From Patiria miniata (lineage: Eukaryota; Echinodermata; Asteroidea; Valvatida; Asterinidae), in assembly GCF_015706575.1 (NCBI RefSeq), contig NW_024037059.1, forward strand, positions 41,453,058 to 41,517,057: 64,000 nucleotides of DNA, given 5' to 3'. Position numbers and translations under genes: made by a program. Every line of letters starts with the position of its first letter. Within the stretch, counting starts at the first letter, position 1. Positions 47,501 to 58,663 of this stretch are shown one piece after another. The notes below the pieces were generated by a model, which was not told where the DNA came from, did not search any database, and worked only from the letters and a program-made list of their open reading frames with translations.

Positions 47501-48135
47501 TGGCTGACTTTGTCAAGAAGCTGCCGGGGTGCGGGGAGCACGCATCCAAGTTTGCCGATGAAGTGAGTGAGGGAGGGAGTGGAATTAAAGAAATAGCCAG
47601 TTTAGAATTGTCAATTGTGAGGCGTTCTGGCAAAATGATGCGGAACTGGCCTGGGCACAGGCTGAAGTCACGTGGAGAAAAATGCAAAATCCGAATGGGA
47701 CGATTTTTTTATTTCATTTTCTTTCGATTTTCAGATTTATTGATATATTAAAAAAAATAATACAAAAATTGTGGAATAAATGTGTTTTCTAGAAAAAATG
47801 TACAATTGGCGTCTTACATTTTCACGAATACAGTGCCTGCTCCAGTAAATGCAAGAAAAAGCACTTGTGGCTAAGATTACCATTTCAACTCAATTAACTT
47901 GAATTCGAATCAAACTATGATTTATAACTTTGAGGAAAAAAAACAAAATCACTTGTAACTTAGAGTGACAAAACAGTAAATATAAAATTGCTTCTTTTTA
48001 TTTCAGCAAATTGATGGCGAGGCCTTCCTACTCCTTACCCAGACAGACATTGTCAAGATCATGACGATCAAACTCGGGCCAGCGCTCAAGATCTACAACG
48101 CAATTCTCATTCTGAAGAGCGCTGAAGACGTTTGA
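35544..48135 (+). CDS. L3MBTL: Lethal(3)malignant brain tumor-like protein (MBT/SAM chromatin reader)
   Basis: Eighteen coding exons with GT-AG borders give 938 residues: 35544-35742, 36164-36462, 37384-37564, 37859-37994, 38428-38530, 38871-38946, 39173-39252, 39631-39865, 42499-42590, 42940-43171, 43792-43877, 44258-44511, 45171-45245, 45355-45483, 45915-46121, 47099-47166, 47327-47562, 48007-48135. Domains: acidic N-terminus; FCS zinc finger (C242, C245, C261, C265); MBT repeats at about 337-437, 440-545 and 548-650; CCHHC fingers at 662-687 ([11 protein letters not shown]) and 728-752 ([11 protein letters not shown]); C-terminal SAM domain at about 868-934. Repeat 2 keeps the methyl-lysine cage: Asp of AIDKKNPS, then Phe, Trp and Tyr of [12 protein letters not shown]. 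The family binds mono- and dimethyl-lysine on histones, compacts chromatin and represses transcription. The gene is probably the single pro-orthologue of vertebrate L3MBTL1, 3 and 4. Exon 16 is the least certain. Confidence 0.95.
36516..36873. repeat. Bidirectional array of a 16-bp unit (CGTCGGACTTATGAGG)
   Basis: At least fifteen near-exact copies of the unit or its reverse complement CCTCATAAGTCCGACG occur, switching orientation several times. Complementary arms lie next to each other and could fold into long hairpins. The array starts about 55 bases after the donor of L3MBTL coding exon 2. Confidence 0.85.
38018..38320 (+). repeat. Minisatellite with an 11-bp unit (CACAAGTCAAT)
   Basis: About 25 copies of CACAAGTCAAT and variants (CGCAACTCAAT, TTTCAAGTCAAT) lie in the intron after coding exon 4 of L3MBTL. 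It begins CATCACAAGTCAGC, the same word that starts the element at 20995. Confidence 0.9.
39340..39615 (+). repeat. Imperfect tandem repeat of CCACTCTCAGAAA-type units
   Basis: Units such as AGAAACCACTCTCAGAACC, CAGAAACCACTTTCAGAAACC and AAAACCACTCTTTG follow each other with 13-18 base spacing. They fill most of the intron before the first complete MBT exon. Confidence 0.75.
39877..40100. mobile_element. Foldback MITE with about 95-bp inverted arms
   Basis: The left arm starts GGGGCCAATTTCACGGCGCTG and continues through AGTCTGGCTTATAAAAGCAG to ACTCCATGTGAT. The right arm is its reverse complement, ending CTCCATGAAATTGTCCC. The inner 45 bases of the arms match perfectly. The loop is only about 35 bases. 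It lies 12 bases after the donor of L3MBTL coding exon 8. Related ends occur near 12110, 59070 and 59265. Confidence 0.85.
40386..40795 (+). mobile_element. tRNA-derived SINE, copy 1
   Basis: The head contains an A-box-like TGTGGTCCAATGG and a perfect B-box GGTTCGAATCC at 40441-40451. The body includes CTCTTGAGCAAGGCACTTTA and GATGGGACGTAAAGCCGTAG. The tail reads CGCTATATAAGACTCC then ATT repeats, as in LINE-mobilised SINEs. A close copy lies 1.2 kb downstream in the same orientation and the same L3MBTL intron. Confidence 0.85.
41959..42382 (+). mobile_element. tRNA-derived SINE, copy 2
   Basis: It has the same head, body and tail as the copy at 40386-40795, with B-box GGTTCGAATCC at 42013-42023 and an (ATT)n tail of about 30 bases at 42350-42381. 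The longer, cleaner tail suggests the younger insertion. Confidence 0.88.
42680..42860. repeat. Cluster of AACTGGTT / AACCAGTT words
   Basis: About a dozen copies of AACTGGTT, AACTAGTT or their reverse complements lie within 180 bases of the intron between L3MBTL coding exons 9 and 10. First-half copies mostly read one way and second-half copies the other, so the cluster can fold back on itself. Confidence 0.7.
43330..43600 (+). repeat. ACAAGTCAATC-type minisatellite in L3MBTL intron 10
   Basis: Roughly twenty 10-12 base units (AATCACAAGTC, AGTCGCAAGTC, AATCTCAAGTC, GGTCATAAGCC) follow each other. Just downstream, AGGATGAAC and GAATAAGGAATACC match, inverted, the segment after the array at 44625. 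Confidence 0.85.
44625..44705 (+). repeat. CATCACAAGT tandem repeat in L3MBTL intron 12
   Basis: Eight 10-12 base units of CATCACAAGT(C) are followed at once by a family B copy (44720-44855). Confidence 0.85.
44720..44855 (+). repeat. Dispersed repeat family B, copy 2
   Basis: CCTCGGATCTGCTGATTTCC and ACTGTACAAAGTCTTGTGTG match the copy at 2380-2523 closely in order and spacing. Confidence 0.65.
45555..45655 (+). repeat. Short tandem repeat of CCTGACCCCACCC units
   Basis: Five units of TGACCCC(A/G)CCC separated by 8-12 bases (CTCT, TTTTTCC, ACC, TTTTCCC, ACC) in the intron between L3MBTL coding exons 14 and 15. Confidence 0.7.
46199..46555. mobile_element. PIF/Harbinger-like MITE, copy 2
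   Basis: The ends GGCC, an A-run, then TATTCGGTCTCTGGTCAG at the left and the near-exact reverse complement at the right are flanked by TTA on both sides (46196-46198 and 46556-46558). It is the same family as 7201-7563 by its ends, with a different interior. It lies about 75 bases after the donor of L3MBTL coding exon 15. Confidence 0.8.
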
Positions 48136-51100
48136 GCAAAGCTTTCTGAAACATCTCATCCACAGACTCAGAGAAAACGATTCTGAGACAGAATTAAGGC
48201 TCCTTCTGTGAAGTGAAGACTGTATTATGTTGAGGGATGGTTCCTTGCAAGTTTATATGTCAGGATAGAATCTTATGCTGCAGATTCCTTAACCAGTTTG
48301 CGTCGGATGACGTGTATACCCGCAAAAGTTTTGCGATATTCGTAACGGATGACGGATAAACACGCCTGGAGCGAGGCCGGAAACATCTGTCAGCGACCCA
48401 CTTGCAGCAAGCGAGGCCGGAAATATAAGTGTGCTGCCCGATGGTTGGCTTCGTCCCGCCTGGCTTGAGGTCGAGTGAAAAGTAAACGTTACATTCTTGT
48501 TAAAACAATCCCAGCGTGGACTGGTTAATACCGAGATGACTGAGAGATACAGGAATATTTGTGTATAGTTTTCAAAGGAATTCATCGATGATGAACGTTT
48601 AACTGTGACATACTTCACTCGTACTACTGTGTTGTTGGCAGTACTCCATGAAGACAACTTATGAAATACTAAGCTATAAACTTAAATCTTCTTACAGACG
48701 ATCTGCGTGAGCTGTATAGAGGGCGCTTTATCGCCTAGTACCAAGGGAGAGTGAAGGACAATGACATTTCACTGGTTCCCCGTTTCACTTATGAACATTT
48801 GAAAATGCTATCTAGAGAAGGCGATAACCAGTCTAGAAGTGAGCTCGTAACCCACTGGCCTGTTTGCATGTACCCGTTATCTGTATACATAATATTTTGT
48901 ATTTGTCGTGTATGCCACAATTTGTATTTTCACCATGTTGTTATTATTTTTAATGCATAATAATTATGCATTAAATATACTCGGTGCCAGTTTAGCCGGT
49001 GAGAATGATTTTGCCATATCCAAGCCGTGCCAATTTGACAAAAGATCTGATAACTGTGAATATGTTAAACGTAATGAAAGACTCAAATGTAAAATTCACC
49101 TATGCTTTCCGTACATAGTCGCTTCAAAGACAAATGTTTTCTTTACCAGATAATTGAAAAACAAAAGATTCTGCAATGTAGATATTGTGATCATTATTTT
49201 TCAAAATGCTTGGGTAGAAGGCCCACATGTGGCAGCTACTAAGGAAGAAAAAACAGAAAACTACACGGAAGGTAATGGCTTCGTTTTAAAAAAAAAAAGA
49301 CAAAGTCGGGAGACAGCTTGAACTATTCAGGTGTTAATTTTTTTCATCCGCAAAATTTCCTTCCAAGATAGACAAGTTCATATTTACAGGTAAACAGCCA
49401 AGCTGTATTTGGGATGTGCATCTTTACTAAGATTGTATACCTAAAGAATAGCTGTAACACAGTAACATGCTGCTGTAGTTTAATTTATGATAACGACTAT
49501 AAAGTACAAAATGTATTAAAATTAAGACAAGTCAATCTCTTTTTAAGTGAGCCATTTTCTTTGCAAAACGATGGAAATGTGCAATGTTTGTTTTTACGAT
49601 TTTTTTAATGGTCTTTAAGTATGAAATCTGGCCCAATATATAAACAGTTCAACTAACTTCTACTGTTTCAAATCACATTTGATTGCAGTGGTATAAAATG
49701 CCTCGAATTCTTCTTTGAGATTATTTAAAATATTCATATTGAATCTGAGAAGAAGATTGTCAAGCCTGTGTATTTCAAAAATACTTTCGTTAGGCTACAT
49801 TGCATGAACTTATTTATGGATTTCAAACAAAAAATCTTCAAAAACTCCTTGTGGTACATGTAGTACAAGTTTTAAAACTGTAGTAGTACTGTTTAAAAAA
49901 AAACAATTGGGTTGGACTTTTTACATGTTTTCATCAAACTGTTTCTTTATGGTCTCCTGCTAACAGTATGTAGAACCAGTGAAAATCTTTATGTACTTAA
50001 ATTCTCAACTGGGTCTAGCACTCGATGTGTGTGCTGTAATCATGTATAATGTTGTTGGAGCAAAGCCATGAATTTGGAAAATGGATGTTGGTTTTTTTTT
50101 CAGAAAAAAAAGGTTGTTGGATTTAATAATTATTTAGGTAGATTGATTGACCTCATTTGGAAAGTAACCATGCACTGCAGTAGCGGTTCTAGGGGGAACC
50201 ACTGACTCATGTTATTGCTGGTAAAATTTGGCCAAAATAATAAATGGAATGCTAAAGTTCCTAAATTTATTCTCAAACTGCCTTAGAATGCAGGAAAAAG
50301 CTTCTAGATTTCCTTCATATCAACCCTCCCATTTCCTGAAAGCTAGATCCACCCCTGCACTCAGTAAAAAAATAAATACTCTCCAAGGAATATGCAGCAA
50401 TCATTAGTAAAAATGTGTTCATGTAAATAAAGAATTAAGCACTTGGTTCTATAATTTCTATGTCATTTTGACTTATTTGAATTATGCGTTAAAGGCAGAT
50501 TTCGAAAGAGGGTACATGTAGTGGTTTTGTATCGCTTGGGTGGGCATGAGTAATTAACCTTTGGTGTGTCCATTAATTGACACTCAAGTTAATTACAATA
50601 ACAAAGCACGCCCCGAAAACACCTGCTGCATAACACCTGCTGCAGTCATTGAAATATTGCTATATATATATCAAATTGTGTTTGTTTTTTAACTTTTGCC
50701 AACAGTAAACGTATCGTGTAATGCCTACATGTGTAACATAAAACTTGGAAATAAAGGAGATTAAGATGTAACATAGGACTTCAGAAAGTGTGATGCTAAA
50801 TAATTATTGTAAAAACTAGAGTCCAATGGAGCTAGGCCGGGGGGGGGGGGGGGGCTCTTTCTTTTGGGTAATGCTTTTGGCCAGTCACTCGACGTGATTA
50901 TGCACCCGCACATTATGGTTGGGCGCGTTGAACTGGCAAAGACTGACGCATGAGGGCGCTCACTTAGATTTATGGTGCACATGTGATTTTTCTCTTTCGT
51001 GAAATTAGATGGGTTAGCCGGCGCCAGTTTGGAGTCCTGAGGAAGATATCGTTTTTTCCCTTCTTGCAACTTTTTGTGTCTTAAAAATTGCCTTACCAAA

Positions 51101-51320
51101 GGTCAGACTGAACTTGTACAACTACTACAAGAACTATTTTTTTGAATAAATGTTCAGCTGAATATGAAAGCGACCGATTGTCGTTGATATTAAATGATTG
51201 CATCAATGTGCCATTGATCGGGTGATATTCCTTCCTCCATGGTTCACTCAACAGGGTCAGGCCGGCGATTCAAGATTTCTTTGATGCTCTGATTTTGTCT
51301 GAATGAACGAGAAATAAGTT
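48136..51320 (+). other. L3MBTL 3' UTR and spacer to POP1
   Basis: No coding sequence is recognised. AATAAA occurs at about 50425 and at 50750-50755, and near 51144; where L3MBTL ends is unclear. A 16-base G-run lies near 50838. A short duplicated word, GCGAGGCCGGAAA, occurs twice near 48370-48425. The POP1 promoter must lie at the right end but has no clear TATA-like motif. Confidence 0.4.
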
Positions 51321-54300
51321 ATGGACAGGCAGGAGGGCCCAGCTGAAAGGGATGAGGGGGACATTTTGGCCAACAACCCCAGGGGTAAGTGTGAATTATG
51401 TCATTGTAATTTGTATTACTTGTGACAACTTGGTCATGTTGGTCGCGTGCCAGACCATGTTCAAAAATCAAATGATAAAAAGGCGGTTAAGTTGGGCACA
51501 AGTTATCAGGCTAGTTCATCGGTACTTTAGGACTTTTTGCTGAGTTGTATAGAAATGAGGATTGAAAAACTGTTGTGTCTTGGTCTCTTGGGGCAAGTTT
51601 TATATTGATTTTTAATAAAATTTCACGTTTTCCTCAACTTGCAAATTTCCCCTCACCGTCATGACCGTGTCTGCCAAAAGGTACCGTCTATATTTTAACA
51701 TAAATCTTTAATGGTACTCTGTCCATTGTCCATGGTCTGGTTTCCATTCCACTGCTGCAAAGGCAAAGTGACGTCGAAGAATGATATTTCCACCACGAAA
51801 TCGTAACAACGTGTAAGGCACTAAGGGATAAAAATAAGGACCAGCGCGTTAAAAAAATTAATGACGTTTTATCAAGTAATGAAATATTTTTAAAAGGGAA
51901 ACTGAATTTAGCACAGTTACAATGTATTCAATTACAATGTATTCAATCTGTTCAATGCTTTTCGTTGTTCACACTCAGCTATCAATGTGGCTGAGTTTGC
52001 GGGTGCCCGGGCCGCTGAGCTCAAGACCATGACGGAGGCCATCATGACCATGGGAGGCATGCGCAGAACCTTCCAGAAGCTACCACGTCACATGAGACGG
52101 CGCGCCATGAGCCATGATCTGAGACGTCTGCCTAAGAGATTGAGAGATTCCGAAGAAAGAACAGTGAGTTAGAGTGATTTTGTGTACTAACTCAAATGAA
52201 AATGCAAATCAAATTTGACGTCACAAAACAGTCACCGTGAAATTCACCATCCAGAGTTGAAATGTGTTCAACTTTTGCAAATTCGCATTGCGAAAACTTG
52301 CTGTGACGTCAATAATTTGCTATGAGCTGGGCTTACAACTTCCAACTATTGGTACATTTACCCTAACCCTACTTCATATGAGAAAAATAGATTATCACGC
52401 TCATAATATAAAAATCCATGCATACCTGATAACCCTAAACATTAACTTTAGAATTAACAAGGATATCCAAAATTGTACCAAAGTTATGTGGTAGCATGTT
52501 GGTGGCATTTGACTGTATTTCAACACCACAATTTATCACAGCTGTACATTGTGATAGTGAGGAACAGAGTGAAGCTAAATTGTTGTATTTCTTTTCAAAG
52601 ATGCAAAAATGCATGAGCAAGAAGAAATCTGCACCGGGCAAAGAAGGCGGGGCTGATGAAGACCCACCCCCAGCGAAGCGATCGCGTCGGCACCGGCGCC
52701 GGCCTGGTAACCTGAAGCAAGAGTACCAGCGCAGACAGGCCGGCCATGCATGGCTGGAGACGCATGTCTGGCACGCCAAGCGGTTCAAAATGGTTGAGCA
52801 ATGGGGCTGTAAGCTGCCCCTGCATCCTTCAGACAAGAGTGTCAGAGCAACTTACAGGTACTAAGCCTTATAGGTACTAATTAGCCTTGTGGGTAGTAAG
52901 CTTCATAGGTACTAAGTCTCATAGGTACTTAGTTGTAAAGGTATTAAAGGGAATATACAACATTTGCAAACATCGAAAAATAAAACTACCAAGTTTTTGC
53001 GAAATACCTTAATAGGATGTTGGTAAATGACAGTCTAAAGCATCCTGTAAAATTATGGCACCTGGTATACTGTCATTTTCAAGAAAAGTGGTATTTTTGT
53101 ATCAATTTCCAACGCTGATCGGCCGATCAGCGTTGGAAACAACTGGCTTTTTTTTTCAAATACTGGCCCCAATTGACCATTGCACTTGTTTGCAATCGAT
53201 TACAAACCTATGAACGGGTACGAGCCAGCTAGACTGGTTCCCTGACCTTACAATTCCCCAATGTATGTAAACTGCTCTGTTTCTTCTTATATGGAGTCAG
53301 GGGACCAGACTACAGGAAAATGATCGTTTTTCTTGGTTTTTATAGCACTTTCGAACCCAAAACCTCCAAAAAGTCAGTGTAACTATATTTGCTTTATATT
53401 TCCAACCCCCCAATTCCATCCGTTTCTGAAAATTACAGCAAATGATGTATATTCCCTTTAAGCCTTGTAGGTACTAATATTTGTAAGTACTAAGCCTTAT
53501 AGGTACTAAGTGGTTCAAGGTGGCTGAGTAGTGGGCTTTGAGCTGGCCCTGCATATCCCTCAGACAAGGGTGTTAGAGCAACTTGCAGGTGCTAAACGTT
53601 ATAGGTACTAAGCCTTAAAAGTACTCAGCCTTACAGGTACCAAACAATTAAAAATGATTTTCTTTTTGTTCATTCAGGGCTATGGCCAAACACTGCCTTC
53701 TCCAAGATGTCTCCTACCTGCGAGTCATCGAGATAGTCGGTCCTCAAGGATTGACATTGAGGGCGCTGTCCCACCTCACCAGTCCCACCACAGGTACGTG
53801 TGTCATAGATCCCTGGCAGGAGATGAAGCAAACGATGACACTGGTTGAACTTTGTAAAAACATTATTGGAAATATTGTGTTCGTCGGCAAAATGTGTTAC
53901 TTTAATAATTCATTTAAAATCTCGTTGGTAGGTTTGACCTGTGCTGCTGCCTCTTTTCTCACCGGCCAGCGCCACGGTGAAGCGATGTTTTATCGCATGG
54001 ATCGCTTCCCTGAGGGCGCTATTGGACCTGTCAATTTCCTCTGGAGAGCCCATGCCACTTCTGCAGACTCCGCCCCTAAAGTAGGGAGAGGAGGTCCAAC
54101 ACGGGTAGAGGATAAAGCGTCATCAACAAGTCCGGGGGAGAAGTTTGAGGAGGGTGCAATGCGACAGCTCTGGCTGTGGGCTCACCCATCGTGTGCTGCC
54201 CTGCTACTCCAGGAGGTTACAGCAGCAACTGTGGCTGAAAACAGGAACAGTGGTAAGAATGGTGCTTAAACTTTTCTAATTTAAGAAATTTGCTTCCATA

Positions 54301-57300
54301 TTCAAATTGTGACGCAGGTTCCACTCCTTTCCAATGCTGATATATGGCATATTCTTGGGCCCTGACTAATCTGTGTCTGGGAGTTTTACTGGTTTTTAAG
54401 CAGAAAGGAACTTTGCGTCCCACTTTCCCAGCAGATCGAAAAGTCCACCCCAAGTACTAATCTCAAATTCGTGAAAAGCCACTTTCAACATGCATTCCTT
54501 TATTGCAGAAGCTAACGGCAGAGTCACTGTGAGACAGCTCGACGATAGTCCTCTGAGATTTCGCCTTCAGGGTCCGCTGGCACACCCAGTGCTCCTCCAT
54601 GCCCTGAAGATGGCAGAGGTGCAGGGCGAGGCATCAGGCTCAAAGCAAGACAGGCTTTGGTGGGAAGATTATTACGCAGTGAGTATAATTGCAGAGCATT
54701 GAGATGTGTTGATAGAGCTAAATGATCTGGTCATCAGGTGTTAACTGGTTAATGCAGCTGTGCCCTGACATGCAGCGTTTAATGTCTGTAACTAATTACA
54801 TGAAGACTGAATACATGTATGCATTGATCCAACGGGTCTGGGTTCGAATCCCAGAGAGGGCTCAAAGACAAGCCTTCTGCAGGTTGCACCAAGTGGTTAC
54901 TGCATGCATATTATTCAACCTAAGTCCTGGGTGATAGAACAGATTGATTTCCTTAAAACCCTCCCTCTCTGGCTGGCAATTTCAACAAGGCCAGCCCAGC
55001 AGTCAAAATAAAAAAGTGACTGTTTTTTTAAGTGCTCCCTGCCTTCATAAAGCAGGATTGACTGGCTGTGATTGTTATAAATCCTGATATAGCTATGCTT
55101 TGACTGTAGGAGATTGATAATCCGGCTGTGACTACCAGTCACCTGCTTTTGTCTGTTGATAACCTTTGACTAGTCACAGTGCCTATTGAAATATGATCCG
55201 ACTGTTGATGACTAGTCTGTGTAAAAGGCATGGCAGGGGAAAGGGATTGAATTTTTGACTGTCTGTGACTGATCAAACAAAACAAGGGTTAAATAAAGGT
55301 TGTGTTCTTAAGGCAAATTGCTTCCCTGCACACTGAAAAGAAAATGGACACCTGTGAGGATAAGAGGATGGATGGATATAAGTTTGATTGACCCATTATA
55401 TGTACCTTGCAGTGGGATCTTGTAAATTAATCATGATTGATATGGGGGGCTGATGAACAGGTGTAATGGCATAGCACCTGTAATACTGTGATTGGCTGAT
55501 AATGTGTGCATGTTACATTGGGTTTTTTTAATTACAGGATCCACATTGTTTGCAAGCCTGGCAGGAGCAGTCGTCCATCTGGAAGACCCTGGGTGGAGTT
55601 AGGGCAGTTACTGATCTTCTCCCGCGCTGCATTCTCTCGTTGACGGTACGAGACCCACGCAATCTCCTGCCCATCAAGAGAACTAAGATAATGACAGATT
55701 CTGACGAGTTGGAACCAACTGGTATGTTTAGATACCTCGTTTAGATGGCTTCTCTTGTTCCTTTCTTGTCATTTTCAGTGAAGCGGGAAAGAAAAAAGCC
55801 TTTTCTAGAATGACCACTTTGTTTGTATTGTTTGAAATGGTACAGACCTCCTTCCATGTGAATTACAGCTTATCAAATGAACAAAGGATAATTTTTTCAA
55901 TTGTTTTCAGATCAACCACCACCTGAAGTTGTACGTCACTTCCCAAGAGCAGCACCAGTGTCACCCCTCTGGGAGCAGTCAATGCGGGAGTCTGTCACCT
56001 CAACCAAGATACCCACCCACAAACTTAACAAGATGCGCTCCAAGCTCATCGTTCCAGGCCAGGAGATGAGTCTAGGTCGCCAGGATTCGCGCGTCCCGGT
56101 TCTGCTTCTCCAGCAACCTGGAATCCAGCCAAGCAATGTTGGCACGGTTACCGCATCCAGTCGAACAAAGCGAGGTGGTGCAGCAGGCTTTGGTAGCGGC
56201 TGGGATGTCATCCTGCCGAGCGGCTGGGGGATGGACTTCTGGATTGCACTGGTCCTGAGGGGCTGCCGAGCGGCAGGGCTTCAGGAATCCCGCTCCTGCC
56301 ACCTCCAACAGGGGGTCCCACACTTCCCGGAGGGGTATCCGGACACAGCAGCAGGAGAGGCATGGGCAGACAAGGTGGAGGAAGAGCAGACCAAGAAATT
56401 CAAGAGGTGGCCACCTGCCAAGAGGCCTAACTATGGAAAACTTGGAGTCGTCTCACCTTTTAGGTGTGCTTGGAAGAAGCTTCTGGAAGAATGGAGGGAT
56501 GCAAAGAAACTAGAAACGGAAGAAGATGAGGATGATGCTGTTGCTGAGTCTCAGGCAGAAGAAACAATGCTCTCTGAAGAAGGTGACAAGAACCAAGCAT
56601 TCTTTGTGCTTCGAGAGAGATCCAAGCTGGAAACACTTAGCAAAACCTTGACAGCAAATCAGAAGCCTCCTCAGATCCCTAAATCTGCTAAGGGGACCAA
56701 TCAGATTGTCCCTGTAGACATCGCTCCTGAAAGTGACATCACTCATGTCAAGATGGACACTACGGTGGCCTCAAATGGGCATGCAGCTCCTCAAATGCGA
56801 AATTTAGAGAGTAAGGAATCCCATACAGGACAGCATGAGGAAATAAATAAGATTGTTGCTGACCTAGGTCAAGATACAGACAGGATGCTTGTTGGTGTCA
56901 AGTTGAGCATGGCCAACCGTGGAGTGCCACATCCATTTGCGATGATTTGCCTCCCAAGCGAAGAAGACATCGCGTCATTTGAATCCAACCAGATGCACTG
57001 CCCCATGGAACCAATCCACAAAGAGTTTAAACTCCCAAAGAGGTCCAAAAAGAAGAACAAGAAGGGGAAAAGTGGCCCAAGTGTGGCTGATAATCCTAGA
57101 GAGATTAAAAGTGTTAAGGCTGGGCTGAAATTTGAAGTGGCGCCCGATGTAAAACTGTTTGACTCCTGTCGCCGTCGTGTGATTGGTTTCGTCGTGGACG
57201 GTGCCAACACATTCATCACTGGCAGTGGCCGAGCGGTGGGCTACTGTTGCATGCTGGGACTGCTGCAACTTCTTGAAGAGCGCCCTCAAGGTCAGCGAGC

Positions 57301-57367
57301 ACTGGTTCTTGTCCGTGATACAAAAGCTGTCCAGTATCGATTCGCTTTTTTTGACATTCTCACCTGA
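51321..57367 (+). CDS. POP1: Ribonuclease P/MRP protein subunit POP1
   Basis: Eight exons with GT-AG borders give 917 residues: 51321-51384, 51979-52163, 52601-52857, 53678-53793, 53932-54252, 54509-54678, 55538-55721 and 55911-57367. The ATG is preceded in frame by TAA six bases upstream, which fixes the start. POP1 is the largest protein subunit of RNase P and RNase MRP, which mature tRNA 5' ends and rRNA in the nucleus and nucleolus. Family signatures: [29 protein letters not shown] and [12 protein letters not shown] in the N-terminal POP1 domain; [25 protein letters not shown] and [17 protein letters not shown] [13 protein letters not shown] in the POPLD region (about 486-600); and a C-terminal domain ending in [11 protein letters not shown]. 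It is shorter than the roughly 1,020-residue human protein, mainly because only about 20 residues precede the first conserved block. A long acidic and basic linker lies between POPLD and the C-terminus. Confidence 0.96.
52948..53457. mobile_element. piggyBac-like MITE, copy 2
   Basis: Starts AGGGAATATACAACATTTGC and ends GATGTATATTCCCT, with TTAA outside both ends (52944-52947 and 53458-53461). Internal order matches 26976-27508 (ACCTGGTATACTGTCATTTT, TTTGTATCAATTTCCA, GGTTCCCTGACC). It carries a perfect 34-base palindrome at 53106-53139. Confidence 0.82.
53106..53139. repeat. Perfect 34-base palindrome
   Basis: TTTCCAACGCTGATCGG is followed at once by its own reverse complement. In the other MITE copy (near 27137-27165) the same site is a decayed palindrome (CCAGCGATGGTCAGCCGACCATCATTGG in two pieces), so the feature belongs to the element. 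Confidence 0.85.
54825..54990 (+). repeat. Possible tRNA-derived SINE remnant in a POP1 intron
   Basis: GGGTCTGGGTTCGAATCCCAG at 54834-54854 contains a perfect B-box. No good A-box or cloverleaf is visible upstream, so this is taken as a SINE remnant rather than a tRNA gene. Confidence 0.35.
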
Positions 57368-57477
57368 TTTAAATTGAGTAGTGAAGACAGCGAGGAAATT
57401 TGGTGACTTTTTCAGATGATTCTTGTGGTTATTCAAAAGTACTCAAAAAGATATGCTGCTTATTTAAATTTATTTTT

Positions 57478-57483
57478 AATAAA
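57478..57483 (+). terminator. Polyadenylation signal of POP1
   Basis: AATAAA is followed directly by GTTTGTG, 110 bases after the POP1 stop codon. This is a normal position and context for a polyadenylation signal. Confidence 0.65.
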
Positions 57484-58663
57484 GTTTGTGAAGAAATTTG
57501 TAAATTAATTTCTCAGAATGACAGAGTTCAGACAGTGCCTTTAAATCAATCATGAGGGTTTTATTTTGTATTCCATCATACGTGTTTCTTTTTATTTCAG
57601 ATATTACATGTACATGAAACGTGTTTTAAAAAAAAACAATGTTTGTGTTGAATCCCCTGAAATTGTAATTTGTAACAATAATTTTGAAACATCTAACAAG
57701 TACACATGATATCATGGCTTTTCACATTTTCTGGTATAGTTTCGTGCAGTCTTTATATACAAGTTTGTACCATTTGACATTCATAATCATTCCTTTGCTG
57801 TGCTATAAACATGCATTTTTTTAAAAAGATTTACAAATACTATCCTAAGAAGGTTATGGCATGCTGGGCCGCATTTTGGCACTGTGACCACACACATATT
57901 TCTGACTTCATTGTTCCGACCAAAGTTGAACCAAGACTTGCGATCGGTTTCAAGAAGGGACTCTAGTACAGAGTACATTGTACATAATTGTTCTTTATAA
58001 TTTCCTTTTTTTCAGTTGAAGAAAAGTGATTAGATCTTGATATTTTCCCCTTTTAAATTCAACACATTCTATGGTTACATTGTCATGATTATAGTCCCGA
58101 TCATTTCATACAGAGCAAGCTGCTAGTAAACAAACAGGTTTTTTTTAGCAATGAAATAAACACAGTGATCTAAACATTACCATACAAACTATTGCCTAAG
58201 ACTTAATTTATGTGTACAATATAGGTTCACATATTACTTGAGTAGACTCCGACACCGATACAGACAACTCTCACTGGATATGAATTTACAATGCATTCAA
58301 ATTTTGACACAATTTCACTTTCATCATCAGTTTGACATTTTAAATACTTAAAAATAGTGATAAACACAATATAATGTCTCTGCATATGTTACACTATTTA
58401 CAAGGGTGCTGGTGGGTTACTATAGAATGCACACAGAAACTAACACTATGTACGAGTACGACATTTCTTGATTTCCAAGACAATAATTCAAACAAATTTA
58501 GGAACATTTACAGAAAAATTACACCAGTTTCTTATGAAGTGGAATGGGCCAAAAACAATAGGAAAAATTAGACAACCCAATAATTTTTTTTTTTACAGTA
58601 ATGAAAACCTCAATAATAGGGTCAAATTGTATGGCTCTGCTAACAGTATAAGTTGTCACAACT

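Larger units (their letters stand above)
52858..53640 (+). repeat. CTTATAGGTACTAAG repeats split by a MITE
   Basis: On the left (52858-52943) and right (53462-53640) of a piggyBac-like MITE lie repeated words (C)TTATAGGTACTAAG, TCATAGGTACTAAG and TTGTAGGTACTAAT. The first unit overlaps the donor of POP1 exon 3 (ACAG|GTACTAAG), so the array appears to have grown from the splice site itself. A duplicated exon fragment (GGCTGAGTAGTGGGCTTTGAGCTGGCCCTGCAT) is also visible at about 53520-53580. Confidence 0.7.

Noticed and set aside
20370..50850. Many 9-16 base C or G homopolymers
   Set aside because: They are scattered on both strands at unrelated places and most likely reflect simple-repeat growth; only the multi-run tract in DHX36 intron 3 is worth separate mention.
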